NCBI GenBank assembly: GCA_003712055.1
Contig: RHLJ01000004.1
Location: 310,001-374,000, forward strand
Length of the DNA stretch: 64,000 nucleotides
Source of the DNA: Balneola sp.
GTDB taxonomy: Bacteria > Bacteroidota > Rhodothermia > Balneolales > Balneolaceae
Direction: 5' to 3'
Shown in pieces: positions 45,350 to 54,605 of the stretch (position 1 is its first letter; each line of letters opens with the position of its first letter). The notes beneath the pieces are model-generated. The model had not been told where the DNA came from and made no database searches. It saw only the letters and a program-made list of their open reading frames with translations. The translations under genes were made by a program, and so were the position numbers.

Positions 45350-46576
45350 TCAGGCGGTTAGTTTGCTTGCTGATGCCATCACAAAATCCTTGATAGCTTC
45401 AAAAGCTACCAATGTTTTTTCGATGTGAGCATCGGTATGAGCAGCAGTAGGAATTAGTCGGATGAGTACAATTCCTTTAGGTACCACCGGATAAGCAACA
45501 CCACTAACAAAAACCCCATGTTCTTCACGAAGTTTTCTCATAATCGCGGTACAAAGGTCTGTGCTTCCCTGAGTAAGAACCGGAGTTACGGGGCTCTCAG
45601 AAGGGAGTACATTATACCCTATCTTTTGAAGGCCTTCACGTAGCTTTAAGGTGTTTTTCCAAAGGGTATCTCTCCACTCCGGATTATTCTTAATTAGTTC
45701 AAGGCGCTTTCTTGCTGTAACCACAATAGGTAGCGGTAAAGATTTGGCAAAAATCTGGCTACGGGCGTTTGCTCTAAGGAACTCAATTACTCTTGGCTCA
45801 GAAGCAACAAAAGCACCAATTAATGCAGCAGCTTTTGCAAACGTGCCAAAATAGATATCGATTCCATCCTGACAGCCCAGATGTGTACCAGTACCGGAGC
45901 CATCTTCACCAAGTGTTCCGAAACCATGTGCATCATCAACTAAAAGTCGGAAAGGAACTTCTTTTTTGAGCTCAATGATCTCAGGAAGAATTCCCAAGTC
46001 ACCAGTCATTCCAAATACACCTTCAGTCACAACAAGGATAGAGGAATTATCTTTTTTCTTGGAAGCGGCTCTGTATAACTGCTTTTTGAAGCTTTCAATG
46101 TCATTGTGCTTAAAAACAGACTTGTCTGCCATAGATAGCTGTTTACCATCTACGATACACGCATGACTAAGCTCGTCATAAATAAGAAAGTCGTTGCGGT
46201 CTACGAGTGAATGAATCACACTCATAATACCCTGATAGCCATAGTTTAGAAGCATAGCCTCAGGCTTATGAATGAATTCAGCCAGTTCTTCTTCCAACGC
46301 TTCATGTTCGGTAGAGTTACCCGTCATCAAACGAGCTCCCATAGGGGCGCTAAGGCTATACTTTGCCGTAGCCTCAGTGTCTACCTTTTTAATTTCTTCG
46401 TTACTACCAATTCCAAGGTAATCGTTGATGCTCCAAACGACCATATCCTTGCCGTTGAACTTCATTTCTGGGCCTAATGAACCCTCTAGTCTTGGAAATG
46501 TGTAGTACCCGTATCCTTCAGATGTGAATGGCCCTAAGGGGCTGGGCCGTTCTTCAAGCTTATCAAATAAATCCAT
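45350..46576 (-). CDS. Alpha-oxoamine synthase (serine palmitoyltransferase/cysteate acyltransferase-like)
   Basis: A 408-residue PLP enzyme of the fold-type I alpha-oxoamine synthase group. Motifs: NDYLGIGSNEEIK, LSAPMGARLMTGNSTEHEALEEELAEF, TEGVFGMTGDLGIL, LVDDAHGFGTLGEDG (Asp for the pyridine N), and the PLP lysine K248 in FGTFAKAAALIGAFV. The family condenses an amino acid with an acyl thioester (serine plus palmitoyl-CoA in SPT, cysteate in sulfonolipid pathways, alanine in BioF). The HGTFSK motif is FGTFAK. No biotin genes neighbour it, so lipid synthesis is more likely than BioF. It may work with the ACP operon ~4 kb away. Confidence 0.87.
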   Translation of the reverse strand: MDLFDKLEERPSPLGPFTSEGYGYYTFPRLEGSLGPEMKFNGKDMVVWSINDYLGIGSNEEIKKVDTEATAKYSLSAPMGARLMTGNSTEHEALEEELAEFIHKPEAMLLNYGYQGIMSVIHSLVDRNDFLIYDELSHACIVDGKQLSMADKSVFKHNDIESFKKQLYRAASKKKDNSSILVVTEGVFGMTGDLGILPEIIELKKEVPFRLLVDDAHGFGTLGEDGSGTGTHLGCQDGIDIYFGTFAKAAALIGAFVASEPRVIEFLRANARSQIFAKSLPLPIVVTARKRLELIKNNPEWRDTLWKNTLKLREGLQKIGYNVLPSESPVTPVLTQGSTDLCTAIMRKLREEHGVFVSGVAYPVVPKGIVLIRLIPTAAHTDAHIEKTLVAFEAIKDFVMASASKLTA

Positions 46577-46706
46577 GCAGAAACTAGATTGCTAAGAGAT
46601 TATAAATTAGTTAGTGAGAGTATAGTTTTTGAAAGCTGTAAAAATACGCAAATATCAAATTAACTAAAAAGATGCTTTCCAATCAGTTTCTTCAAACTTT
46701 TTAGCC

Positions 46707-48059
46707 TTAAAAAGTGGGCTTAAGTATGAAAAGCCCGTCTTCAATATCGCTTACAATAACAACATCATTTTTGAAGAAAGGGTAATTACTCCAGGTTCCT
46801 GAGTACCCAACATTGTCATTTTCAGGATGAGTATCAAAATAGCCTAAAGGTATTAATTCGGCATTGGCAAGATTGCCTATTCTAAAGGCTCTTAGCCCTG
46901 ATGTGTAATTCGTCTGATATACGATATTATCTTTGATATATAAGTTATGGTCGATTGACGGAGTATCGTGGGTATAATGCCCAACAAAGGTTGGTGTTTC
47001 CAGATTCCGAACATCCCAAATATACGTCTTGGTATTTCTTCCAAGATTACCCTCATCAATTTCGTCATTCATTAAGAAATAAGTATGATCCTCGGTCAGC
47101 CAGCCTTGATGAGAGTATTGCATTTCACTAGCGCCACTAAATCCTATAGTTGTAGGATTATTTTTATCAGTTACATCACTTATCACTACTGCTCCTTCAG
47201 CTGAACCAAAACATAATTCTTTTCCTGAGTATTCTGAATCTGGCCCATCATAATTGACACATTGTGCATCATGCTTATATCCAATACCTACATTTACAGC
47301 ACTTGGAAGTTCTGTTTCAGGGTCAAAATAGCACCCGGCAAATGATGGATTAAGCGGGGAGTTTATGTCAATGATATGTAATCCTGTTTCCTGCCTTGAA
47401 CCACATATTTCGGATGAAGTTATACCTACCACATAGGCAAAACCTGTTTGCTCATTAATGGCAATATTGTGAGCATTCGCAAAACGATCGTAAAGAGTAT
47501 CGTGAGTGAAGGTTAAGAATTCACCGTCGTAATCTCTCAATTTTGTAAGGTCAAAAACCTGCATTCCATGTGCCTGGCCATCACTTACTACAAATACATG
47601 GTCATCAAAAACTTTCAAATCCCTCCAGGTAGACCCCTCAGCAATATTTTTCGAAGCCTCGGTTGTGCCTATTCCTAAATAACATGCAGGGTATGCTTCA
47701 CTTGGATCAACGACCTTGAACTTTGCATTAATATTCGATTCCTCGAGCTTACCAATTACGACCGGACTATTTGGATCAGAAATATCAACAAAGCTTACCC
47801 CATCTGTTAATCCTACGAGAGCATAGTCTTTATTTGTCTGAGGATCAGTCCATCCCCAAATATCATTCAACCGGGTACCACCTAAATCTTCAGCAGATAA
47901 ATGCGCATACAAATCAAAATTTTCACAGGAATATGTACCGGATGCGGTCCCGTCTTCACAAGGAGAAGAGGCGTCAATTCCTTCATCCGATTTACATCCT
48001 GACACGAAAACCAGGATCATTATTAAAAAGAAAGGGGGGATATAAGAAGAAAAGCGCAT
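46707..48059 (-). CDS. Choice-of-anchor B/LVIVD-repeat lipoprotein
   Basis: A 450-residue lipoprotein (signal FFLIMILVFVSGC) with the choice-of-anchor B layout: LVIVD-type propeller repeats seen as DYALVGLTDGVSFVDISDPNSPVVIGKL, TGLHIIDINSPLNPSFAGCYF, GAVVISDVTDKNNPTTIGFSG, KTYIWDVRNLETPTFVGHYTH and GLRAFRIGNL. Such propellers are anchored at the surface and thought to bind ligands; enzymatic activity is not seen. The ORF is monocistronic; the neighbours do not clarify a role. Confidence 0.9.
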   Translation of the reverse strand: MRFSSYIPPFFLIMILVFVSGCKSDEGIDASSPCEDGTASGTYSCENFDLYAHLSAEDLGGTRLNDIWGWTDPQTNKDYALVGLTDGVSFVDISDPNSPVVIGKLEESNINAKFKVVDPSEAYPACYLGIGTTEASKNIAEGSTWRDLKVFDDHVFVVSDGQAHGMQVFDLTKLRDYDGEFLTFTHDTLYDRFANAHNIAINEQTGFAYVVGITSSEICGSRQETGLHIIDINSPLNPSFAGCYFDPETELPSAVNVGIGYKHDAQCVNYDGPDSEYSGKELCFGSAEGAVVISDVTDKNNPTTIGFSGASEMQYSHQGWLTEDHTYFLMNDEIDEGNLGRNTKTYIWDVRNLETPTFVGHYTHDTPSIDHNLYIKDNIVYQTNYTSGLRAFRIGNLANAELIPLGYFDTHPENDNVGYSGTWSNYPFFKNDVVIVSDIEDGLFILKPTF

Positions 48060-48219
48060 AAACTTAATCGTGATAATAAATTAAACTACGAAAAATAGCT
48101 TTGAATATTTTAATTGCCCGAATTAATAGAATATTAAACTTCAATAAGCACTGTTATTAGGGTGTGAATTTTGAATCTATGTAAATACATTACACACCAA
48201 AGATGATTGGTCAATAATT

Positions 48220-48744
48220 ATGTTACTCTTTCTCAAATACATTGCAAAGTTGCTAAAAGCACTTGCTTCTGAAGCTTCTCCGGGACAAATAGCCGGTGGG
48301 TTAATTCTGGGGATGATTATCGGGCTTACCCCGGTTATGTCTGCTCACAACCTGCTCATCCTGGTTCTCATTATCATTTTAAAAGTAAATATTGGAATGG
48401 CTATTCTAAGCTTCATTGTATTTAGCGGCTTTGCCTATCTGGCCGATCCATTATTTCATGCATTTGGCACCTGGTTATTGGAATTAGAAAGCATGCGCCA
48501 AACCTGGACAATGATGTACGACAACGAATTTTGGGCGATAACAAAATTCTATAATACGGTGGTAATAGGAAGTTTCTTAATCGCATTGATACTTTGTATC
48601 CCGATGTTCCCAATTGCTAAAGTAGGTGTGGTTCAGTATCGCATTCACATTCATGAACGAGTGATGAGGACTAAACTGATGAAGATGCTTAAAGGGACAA
48701 AGCTGTATTCGATCTATCAAACTGTAAGTAGAGTGAGAGGTTAA
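48220..48744 (+). CDS. TIGR03546 family membrane protein
   Basis: A 174-residue protein with three or four membrane helices and the opening MLLFLKYIAKLLKALASEASPGQIAGGLILGMIIGLTP, matching TIGR03546. It is found next to TIGR03545 in many genomes, as here: the second gene starts one base after the stop. Function unknown; the pair may form a membrane complex. Starts with ATG about 30 bases after AATAATT and without a clear ribosome site. Confidence 0.85.
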   Translation: MLLFLKYIAKLLKALASEASPGQIAGGLILGMIIGLTPVMSAHNLLILVLIIILKVNIGMAILSFIVFSGFAYLADPLFHAFGTWLLELESMRQTWTMMYDNEFWAITKFYNTVVIGSFLIALILCIPMFPIAKVGVVQYRIHIHERVMRTKLMKMLKGTKLYSIYQTVSRVRG

Positions 48745-48745
48745 G

Positions 48746-50599
48746 ATGAGGATAAAGGGAGTTATATTTGTTTTAGTTATAGCAGTGCTTTTTTTTGGAG
48801 CAAGTTTTATCAGCCTTGATTCTTATGTGGAATCGCAAGTTGAATACCAGGCTAGTTTGGTGAATGGCGCACTTGTTGAGATTGATGGGTTAGAAGTAAG
48901 CCTGTCTGAGTTGAAAATTCGTTGGGATCGGCTTCAGGTAACGAATCCTGAGAATACCTGGGAGAACTCATTTGAAACCGGTGAAGCTGAACTGGATTTT
49001 CTTTTCTGGCCAACTTTATGGGAAAGGGTGATTATCGAAGATGTGGTATTGAAAGATTTTAAATTCGAAACTGAAAGAGAAACGGATGGATATTTTGAAA
49101 TGCCTGTATCGGAAGAAAGTGGGGAACCTGAAGAACCTGGTTTTATAGCAGAAACTTTTGGTGAGATTTCTTCTGAGGCGAAGGAAAATGCTCAGGCTGA
49201 GTTTTTTGATATCAAAGATGATATCAATACCGACAGTTTACTGGCAGCGGTTGATTTGAAAGCTCCTGACAAAATCGATTCTCTCAGAAACGGGCTTTCT
49301 CAGAACTATGAAAAATGGGATAGTACGTTTTCAAATATCAATATTGATAGTGAAACTGCTCAAATTCAAGAAACCCTGAATGGTATAGACACCAAAAATC
49401 TGAAAAACCCGGAAGAGGCATTAGCAGCCATCAAAAAAGTTGAATTACTCACCAAACAAGTTGATTCACTAAAAACAATGGCTCAGAATATCAGAACGGA
49501 CTTTCAACAAGATTTCGGAAGCGCACGGTTTAGCACTTCGCAAATTGACGAGTGGATCAAAGATGATTTTGATCGGGCAGCAAAAATGGCCAAGCTCCCA
49601 ACTATTGATGCCCAAAACATAGCACAGTCTCTTTTTGGTGAGGAGCTATTCTCAGAGTATGCCGGATATCTAAAGTATGTTTCCATCGCCAGAGAATATG
49701 GGAGCAGGTTCATAGGTGGGGGAGATGAAGAGGAAGAAATTGAACGGTATGAGGGTGTGGATTATAAGTTCAGCGACAAATATGAATGGCCCAGGCTTTG
49801 GATTCAGAATATCGACTTATCCGGAGAAACAAAGTCAGCATTACAGCTTGCGGGTAAAATAACGGATATTAGTACTGATCAAAGTAAATCGGGAAACCCC
49901 ATGCTGTTCGATTTAAGTGGTTCAGATGCAAACTCCAGAAGTATGAAACTTGGCGGAGAGTTCAATTACCTTGAAGACCTTCCCAAAGAAGAAATAGCCT
50001 TTCAATATTCAGGATTCGATTTAAGTGGTACCGCATTGTCACCTTCCGAATTATTACCCTATCCGCTACAGCAAGGTGTGGGTGAGGTTAATGCATCTCT
50101 AAGTATCATTGATAAGCGCATTGACAGTGAAATCCAGTACCTGAATAAGAATCTGGTGTTTGATTTTGGGGCAGAGCGACCAGAGAACAGAGTAAAGCAG
50201 CTCATTCAAGATGCAGTAGCCAATACCAGCGAAATTGACATTACCGCCTTAGTGGATAATATAGAAGGACCGTTGGATGTAAAGATCAGATCCAATATTG
50301 ATAACCTCTTTGTAGATGCATTAAAAGGGAGTATAAGTAACCAGGTAGAGGACGCCCGGAATAAGATTGAGTCGGAAGTAGAATCCAGGATTGGAAATAA
50401 GAAAGAGGAGCTACTTACTTTTAAGGATGAGAAGGAGGCAGAGCTTAGATCACAATATGACCAATTAGAAAATAAGCTAAATGAACAGCTTCAAATCGTA
50501 GAGAAAAAGAAGCAAGAACTTGAAAAGCGAAAGAAAGAAATTGAAGACGAAATCAAGAAGAGAGCAACCGATGCTGTAAGAAGCAGGATTGGGTTTTAG
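48746..50599 (+). CDS. TIGR03545 family protein
   Basis: A 617-residue protein with one N-terminal membrane segment (VIFVLVIAVLFFGASF) and a large extracytoplasmic part. The opening beta-rich section reads like an AsmA/DUF748-type start (GALVEIDGLEVSLSELKIRWDRLQV). The central third is alpha-helical (residues ~130-300), and the last 90 residues form a long Lys/Glu coiled coil (NEQLQIVEKKKQELEKRKKEI). It pairs with the TIGR03546 gene. Its stop overlaps by four bases the end of the converging ACP gene. Role unknown. Confidence 0.85.
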   Translation: MRIKGVIFVLVIAVLFFGASFISLDSYVESQVEYQASLVNGALVEIDGLEVSLSELKIRWDRLQVTNPENTWENSFETGEAELDFLFWPTLWERVIIEDVVLKDFKFETERETDGYFEMPVSEESGEPEEPGFIAETFGEISSEAKENAQAEFFDIKDDINTDSLLAAVDLKAPDKIDSLRNGLSQNYEKWDSTFSNINIDSETAQIQETLNGIDTKNLKNPEEALAAIKKVELLTKQVDSLKTMAQNIRTDFQQDFGSARFSTSQIDEWIKDDFDRAAKMAKLPTIDAQNIAQSLFGEELFSEYAGYLKYVSIAREYGSRFIGGGDEEEEIERYEGVDYKFSDKYEWPRLWIQNIDLSGETKSALQLAGKITDISTDQSKSGNPMLFDLSGSDANSRSMKLGGEFNYLEDLPKEEIAFQYSGFDLSGTALSPSELLPYPLQQGVGEVNASLSIIDKRIDSEIQYLNKNLVFDFGAERPENRVKQLIQDAVANTSEIDITALVDNIEGPLDVKIRSNIDNLFVDALKGSISNQVEDARNKIESEVESRIGNKKEELLTFKDEKEAELRSQYDQLENKLNEQLQIVEKKKQELEKRKKEIEDEIKKRATDAVRSRIGF

Positions 50600-50862
50600 C
50601 CTTCTTCCTTTTCTTTAAGCTTGTTCAGAATAGTCTCAATTACATTTGCCCCTGTAGTCATATTTTGTAACTCTTCATCCGAAATCATGATATCGAATTC
50701 GTTTTCAATATCAATGATGATATCGATTACGTGCATTGAATTGATACCGAGTTCTTCAGTAAGGTTCATGTCCAACGAAAACTTTTCTGGCATTTCCTCT
50801 TCAGGAATATAGCTTTCGATAATCGTTTTTAGTTTTTCTGAAAGTTCTTCTTTTGAAATCAT
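50596..50862 (-). CDS. Acyl carrier protein of the lipid operon
   Basis: An 88-residue ACP. The phosphopantetheine site is S42 in LGINSMHVIDIIID; the usual D-S-L is N-S-M, which suggests a specialised ACP rather than the housekeeping AcpP. The acidic helix II/III surfaces are kept (EFDIMISDEEL). It is the last gene of the six-gene minus-strand operon, two bases after the ketosynthase. It would carry the acyl intermediate made by the ketosynthase, dehydratase and reductase next to it. Confidence 0.9.
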   Translation of the reverse strand: MISKEELSEKLKTIIESYIPEEEMPEKFSLDMNLTEELGINSMHVIDIIIDIENEFDIMISDEELQNMTTGANVIETILNKLKEKEEG

Positions 50863-50864
50863 GT

Positions 50865-52142
50865 CTAAGTAACTTTTTTCAAGATTATGCAGCTATTCGT
50901 ATCACCAAAAGCGAAGCTTGTTTTGGCAATCACATTAATTTCTGTTTCAATAGCTCCATTACTTGGAATTTTTTCCTCAGGAATAAGTTCTTTTATTCTT
51001 GGATGAACAGGGTCAGAGTTAATAGATGGGTGCACAAAATTGTGCTCCATCTGCAAACAGCATGCTACTAATTCAATAGAACCTGCGGCTCCCAATGAAT
51101 GTCCTATCATCGATTTTAAGGAGTTAATGTAAGGAAATTCTGAATCTTTTAGATTTAGCACTTCCTTCCAGTTTGCAACCTCAAGTGGATCAGCCATAGT
51201 CCCTGTTAAGTGCCCGGAAATTAAATCAATTTCCGTTGGCTGAATACCACTCATTTCAATTGTAGTGTTAATACACCGTTGTACTCCTGTAGAATTAGGA
51301 GCAACCATACTTCCCCCCATTCGTTGAGCTCCTGAATTTGCGAAACCACCGATTATTTCTGCATATATATGAGCACCCCGCCTTTTGGCTTCCTCATAAT
51401 CCTCAAGGATCAATACTGCACCTCCGGTGCTTGGGACAAAACCACTGGCATTAGCACTAAGTGGACGCGAAGCTTTTGCAGGTTCATCATTCGAGTTGCG
51501 TACAAGGATTCGCATAGACTCAAAGCCTGCCCACGAACTTGGTCCCTGGCCTTCAGTACTGCCGCAAACCATACGCTTTGCTTTTCCATCTTTGATCCAA
51601 TTATAACCCATGATGACCGATTCGGTACCAGTGCTACATGCCGAAGAATTGGAAGCTACCCAGTTACCAAGTCCCAACATGCCAGATACATAAACCGTTG
51701 GCCCATTATTCATGCGCTGTTCTGTAATTTTGGAACCCAGCTTCCGAACCATTTTATCATCGTAAATCTTATAGAGCTGGCTGATAAGCTCATTATCCAT
51801 AGCGATAGAGCCGGCGCCAATAATAGCCCCGGAATCCCAATCAATATCTTCTTTGTCTGGTAAGGGTAATCCTGCATCCAGCCAGGCGTCTTTGGCAGCA
51901 ATTATCCCATACTTAATGGCTTCGCTAAACAAGAAACGTTGAGAAATTTTATCGATATACTCGTCGATATCAATAGTGTCAAGCTCAGGAATCCCGCTTA
52001 TGGTTGTCTGGAAGTTTAGCTTCTCAAGAAAAGGGTCCTTCCGGATACCTGAAATACCGTTCTTTATAGCATGAAGAAAGTTTGGGATTCCAATGCCATT
52101 TGGGGAAACAACTCCTAAACCTGTAATTACAACTCGATTCAA
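50865..52142 (-). CDS. Beta-ketoacyl-ACP synthase (FabF-like)
   Basis: A 425-residue condensing enzyme with the full KAS II catalytic set: nucleophile C169 (NSSACSTGTES), H311 (LISGHLTGTMADPLE), K343 and H348 (SLKSMIGHSLGAAGSIE). The first histidine context GHLTGT differs from the usual NAHGTST. It elongates acyl-ACP chains by two carbons. It overlaps the dehydratase start by four bases. As a second KAS outside the main fatty-acid operon it probably serves a dedicated lipid or polyketide-type chain. Confidence 0.9.
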   Translation of the reverse strand: MNRVVITGLGVVSPNGIGIPNFLHAIKNGISGIRKDPFLEKLNFQTTISGIPELDTIDIDEYIDKISQRFLFSEAIKYGIIAAKDAWLDAGLPLPDKEDIDWDSGAIIGAGSIAMDNELISQLYKIYDDKMVRKLGSKITEQRMNNGPTVYVSGMLGLGNWVASNSSACSTGTESVIMGYNWIKDGKAKRMVCGSTEGQGPSSWAGFESMRILVRNSNDEPAKASRPLSANASGFVPSTGGAVLILEDYEEAKRRGAHIYAEIIGGFANSGAQRMGGSMVAPNSTGVQRCINTTIEMSGIQPTEIDLISGHLTGTMADPLEVANWKEVLNLKDSEFPYINSLKSMIGHSLGAAGSIELVACCLQMEHNFVHPSINSDPVHPRIKELIPEEKIPSNGAIETEINVIAKTSFAFGDTNSCIILKKVT

Positions 52143-52600
52143 TCTATATTCTCTTTTTCGATGAAGCCCATGCCCGAAAGGGTTGCTCTGCAGACTACTT
52201 CGCCTGCCTTGTTCACCATTTTCACTTCACTTTTAAATTTTCCATGACGAAAATAGCTTTTTTTACCTGAAACTGTAACTGTTTCTCCAGGATAAACCGG
52301 TTTTAGGAAGGTAGCCTCGGAATTGGAGAACCATTGAATGTATTTATTCTTTGCCTCCGGGTCTTCTTTCAGTAAAAAGAAGATGGAATGACAAACCAGG
52401 GCAACCTGAGCACAACACTCTGTTAAAATAACCCCAGGCGTTACTGGATTACCCTCAAAGTGCCCAGCATAAAAATACTCATCTTTCTTGAATGTGTATT
52501 CACCTGTAATGGTATCATCATTCACTTCCAGAATCTTATCTACGAAACGGAAAGGATGTTTTTGAGGGAGTAGAGAAAGTATTCGGTCTTCTAAACTCAT
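52139..52600 (-). CDS. 3-hydroxyacyl-ACP dehydratase (FabZ-like hotdog fold)
   Basis: A 153-residue hotdog dehydratase. The catalytic His47 and Glu61 lie in YAGHFEGNPVTPGVILTE; the acid is Glu as in FabZ, not Asp as in FabA. The opening LPQKHPFRFVDKIL is typical. It removes water from 3-hydroxyacyl-ACP and would act between the ketosynthase and the reductase of the operon. No ketoreductase gene is seen within the operon, so a housekeeping FabG or the SDR may supply that step. Confidence 0.9.
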   Translation of the reverse strand: MSLEDRILSLLPQKHPFRFVDKILEVNDDTITGEYTFKKDEYFYAGHFEGNPVTPGVILTECCAQVALVCHSIFFLLKEDPEAKNKYIQWFSNSEATFLKPVYPGETVTVSGKKSYFRHGKFKSEVKMVNKAGEVVCRATLSGMGFIEKENID

Positions 52601-52603
52601 AAT

Positions 52604-53473
52604 CTATACCAGATTTTCTCCACCGTCCGCAATAATGGTTGTTCCATTAATCCAGTTCGCCTCTTCCTTGCTTAACAGATATACGACATTGGCCACATCT
52701 TCTGGGGTAGTTAATCGCTTATTTGGGTTTCGCTCTTTGCTGAATGTAGCCAGGAAGTCACTACCGGGTATCATCCTAAAGCTTTGTGTTTCGGTTACTC
52801 CAGCTTGAATAAGGTTTGCGGTAATCTTTTTTGGTGCAAGCTCAATAGCCATGTACTTAACCAGGCTCTCTAACACTGTTTTAGCAGCACCAACGGCAGC
52901 ATAGCTTCCCCAAACTTTCTTATCTCCTTCGCTGGTAAGTCCGATTATCCGGCTATTAGTGGAAAAAAGATCACGGTCTAATAATTCTTTTACCCAGGTA
53001 TGCAAACTCAAAGCCATAGAATGAAGGGTAAGATCAAAATCCGTAAGTGATAATGCTCCGGTAGGTGCCCCAGAGTTTTTGAGCTCAAAGAATTTTGAGA
53101 TTTCATCATGTTCAATAGTAGACTCAATATCTTCAATATTCTTAAACAGAGGCTTAAGATTACCCCGGGCTATAGAATGAAGTACCAGATGTACCTGTCC
53201 TTCTTTTTGCTTCAAGTGAGCATCGATTCCCTCAACCAATTCCTTAATTGAAGATGCATCTACCCCATCTTTATTGAACGATAAAAGTTGTACGCCCAAA
53301 GAACGTAGTTCTTCAAACATCTTTTCAGCAGCCTCTGTCTGAGTTTTACGATCTTTGTGAATAATGATAAGGTTTAGTCCGTGTTGGGCTAGTTTTTTTG
53401 CACTAGCAAGACCCATTCCACTAGAACCCCCAAGGATTATTCCCCATTTATTATCGCCTTTAAAATCACTCAT
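52604..53473 (-). CDS. FabI-like short-chain dehydrogenase
   Basis: A 289-residue Rossmann-fold oxidoreductase. The nucleotide motif is GIILGGSSGMGLASAKKLA and the catalytic tyrosine/lysine pair is spaced Y-x6-K (SYAAVGAAKTVLE), the spacing of enoyl-ACP reductases FabI/FabL rather than the Y-x3-K of ketoreductases. C-terminal NGTTIIADGGENLV is standard. An unusually long insertion (QTEAAEKMFEELRSLG ... SIKELVEGID) is present after strand 2. It starts 8 bases inside the end of the acyltransferase gene. Confidence 0.87.
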   Translation of the reverse strand: MSDFKGDNKWGIILGGSSGMGLASAKKLAQHGLNLIIIHKDRKTQTEAAEKMFEELRSLGVQLLSFNKDGVDASSIKELVEGIDAHLKQKEGQVHLVLHSIARGNLKPLFKNIEDIESTIEHDEISKFFELKNSGAPTGALSLTDFDLTLHSMALSLHTWVKELLDRDLFSTNSRIIGLTSEGDKKVWGSYAAVGAAKTVLESLVKYMAIELAPKKITANLIQAGVTETQSFRMIPGSDFLATFSKERNPNKRLTTPEDVANVVYLLSKEEANWINGTTIIADGGENLV

Positions 53474-54602
53474 TCGAAAACTCTTTTATAAAGCACTGTC
53501 GTCTTTTTCGTATCTCGATCTCTTTGTCGTCTACTTTGGGAGAATAAAACATATTCTTGGATGGTGTATTACTTTTAAGAATGGGATTGGTATAAAAAAC
53601 CTTACCACCATTCTTTTTGAAGTTATTATATATCTCAAAAAAGAGAAGTCGTGTAACACCGAGTTTAGCATATTCTGGTTCAACACTTATAAGATATAGA
53701 TCTAGTTCCTCATCACTCATAAAGGCTTTTAGGAGCTGTATCCATCCAAATGGAAATAGTCTTCCTCTATTTTTTTGAAGAGCTTTTGAAAAAGAGGGCA
53801 TTGCTATGCCAAAACCTACAAATTTCCCATCCTTTAACACGTATTTTGTGTATTCCTTTCGGACAAACTTTAAATACTTGCCAACATAATAAGAGATTTG
53901 TTCATTGCTTAGAGGGTGAAAACCATAAAGGTCTTGGTAAGTCTTATTAATTAAGTTAAAAATATCGAACCCATGAACGGCTAATTCTTTTTGGCTATTT
54001 GTGTTGGCAATTTCTAGTCCAAAACGTTCTTTGATAAAGTTGGTTCGTTGATAGACTTTTTCATCAAACTCGAAGGATAAATCTCCGGTTAGTTCTACCC
54101 ATTCCGCAACGGAAGTATATCCAAGTTTTTTAAGGTGCTTTGGGTAGTACTCGTAATTATAAGTAGTAGCCATTGTAGCCATAGAGTCAAAACCTTCGAC
54201 TAACATTCCCTGGGGATCCATATCACTTAACCCTAGCGGTCCATGTACTCCAATAATGCCTTGTTCTTGTGCCCAGTTTTCAACGGTGTTAATTAGGGCT
54301 CTACTTACCTCTTCATCATCTATGAAATCAATCCAGCCAAATCGTGCTAGTTTTTTATCCTCAACTTCAGCGTTAATCAAAATACCGGCAATCCGTCCAA
54401 CAATCTTCTCTCCCTTATAAGCCAGCCAGTAAGTAGCCGAGGCGTGCTTGAATGCTGGATTCTTCTTTTTGGAGAGTGTTTCTTTTTCATCCATTAAAAT
54501 GGGGGGTACCCAATACGGACTGTCTTTGTAAAGTTCGAAGGGGAAGTGAATGAACTTTTTTAACTCTGAGGATGTAGAAACCGCCTTAACAGAAACACTC
54601 AT
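53466..54602 (-). CDS. YghO/bacterial ceramide synthase-like acyltransferase (GNAT fold)
   Basis: A 378-residue GNAT-fold protein of the PTHR41368/YghO group, which includes the bacterial ceramide synthase of Caulobacter. Recognisable parts: FELYKDSPYWVPPILMDEKETLSKKKNPAFKH opening, GRIAGILINAEVED, and VHGPLGLSDMDPQGMLVEGFD, the marker segment of the family, with a second GNAT half (KYVLKDGKFVGFGIAMPSFSKAL ... LISVEPEYAKLGVTRLLFFEIY). Known members N-acylate a long-chain base using acyl-CoA or acyl-ACP. The position inside an ACP/ketosynthase/glycosyltransferase operon supports N-acyl lipid synthesis, but the substrate is inferred. Confidence 0.75.
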   Translation of the reverse strand: MSVSVKAVSTSSELKKFIHFPFELYKDSPYWVPPILMDEKETLSKKKNPAFKHASATYWLAYKGEKIVGRIAGILINAEVEDKKLARFGWIDFIDDEEVSRALINTVENWAQEQGIIGVHGPLGLSDMDPQGMLVEGFDSMATMATTYNYEYYPKHLKKLGYTSVAEWVELTGDLSFEFDEKVYQRTNFIKERFGLEIANTNSQKELAVHGFDIFNLINKTYQDLYGFHPLSNEQISYYVGKYLKFVRKEYTKYVLKDGKFVGFGIAMPSFSKALQKNRGRLFPFGWIQLLKAFMSDEELDLYLISVEPEYAKLGVTRLLFFEIYNNFKKNGGKVFYTNPILKSNTPSKNMFYSPKVDDKEIEIRKRRQCFIKEFSNE

Positions 54603-54605
54603 ATA

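Noticed and set aside
51369-51863. 164-residue plus-strand frame opposite the ketosynthase
   Set aside because: Antisense to a gene with all catalytic residues in place; no domain and no ribosome site.
53466-54602. Ordinary N-acetyltransferase
   Set aside because: The length (378) and the GPLGLSDMDPQGMLVEGFD-type segment match the YghO/BcerS group better than a single-domain GNAT; the group itself is given at moderate confidence.
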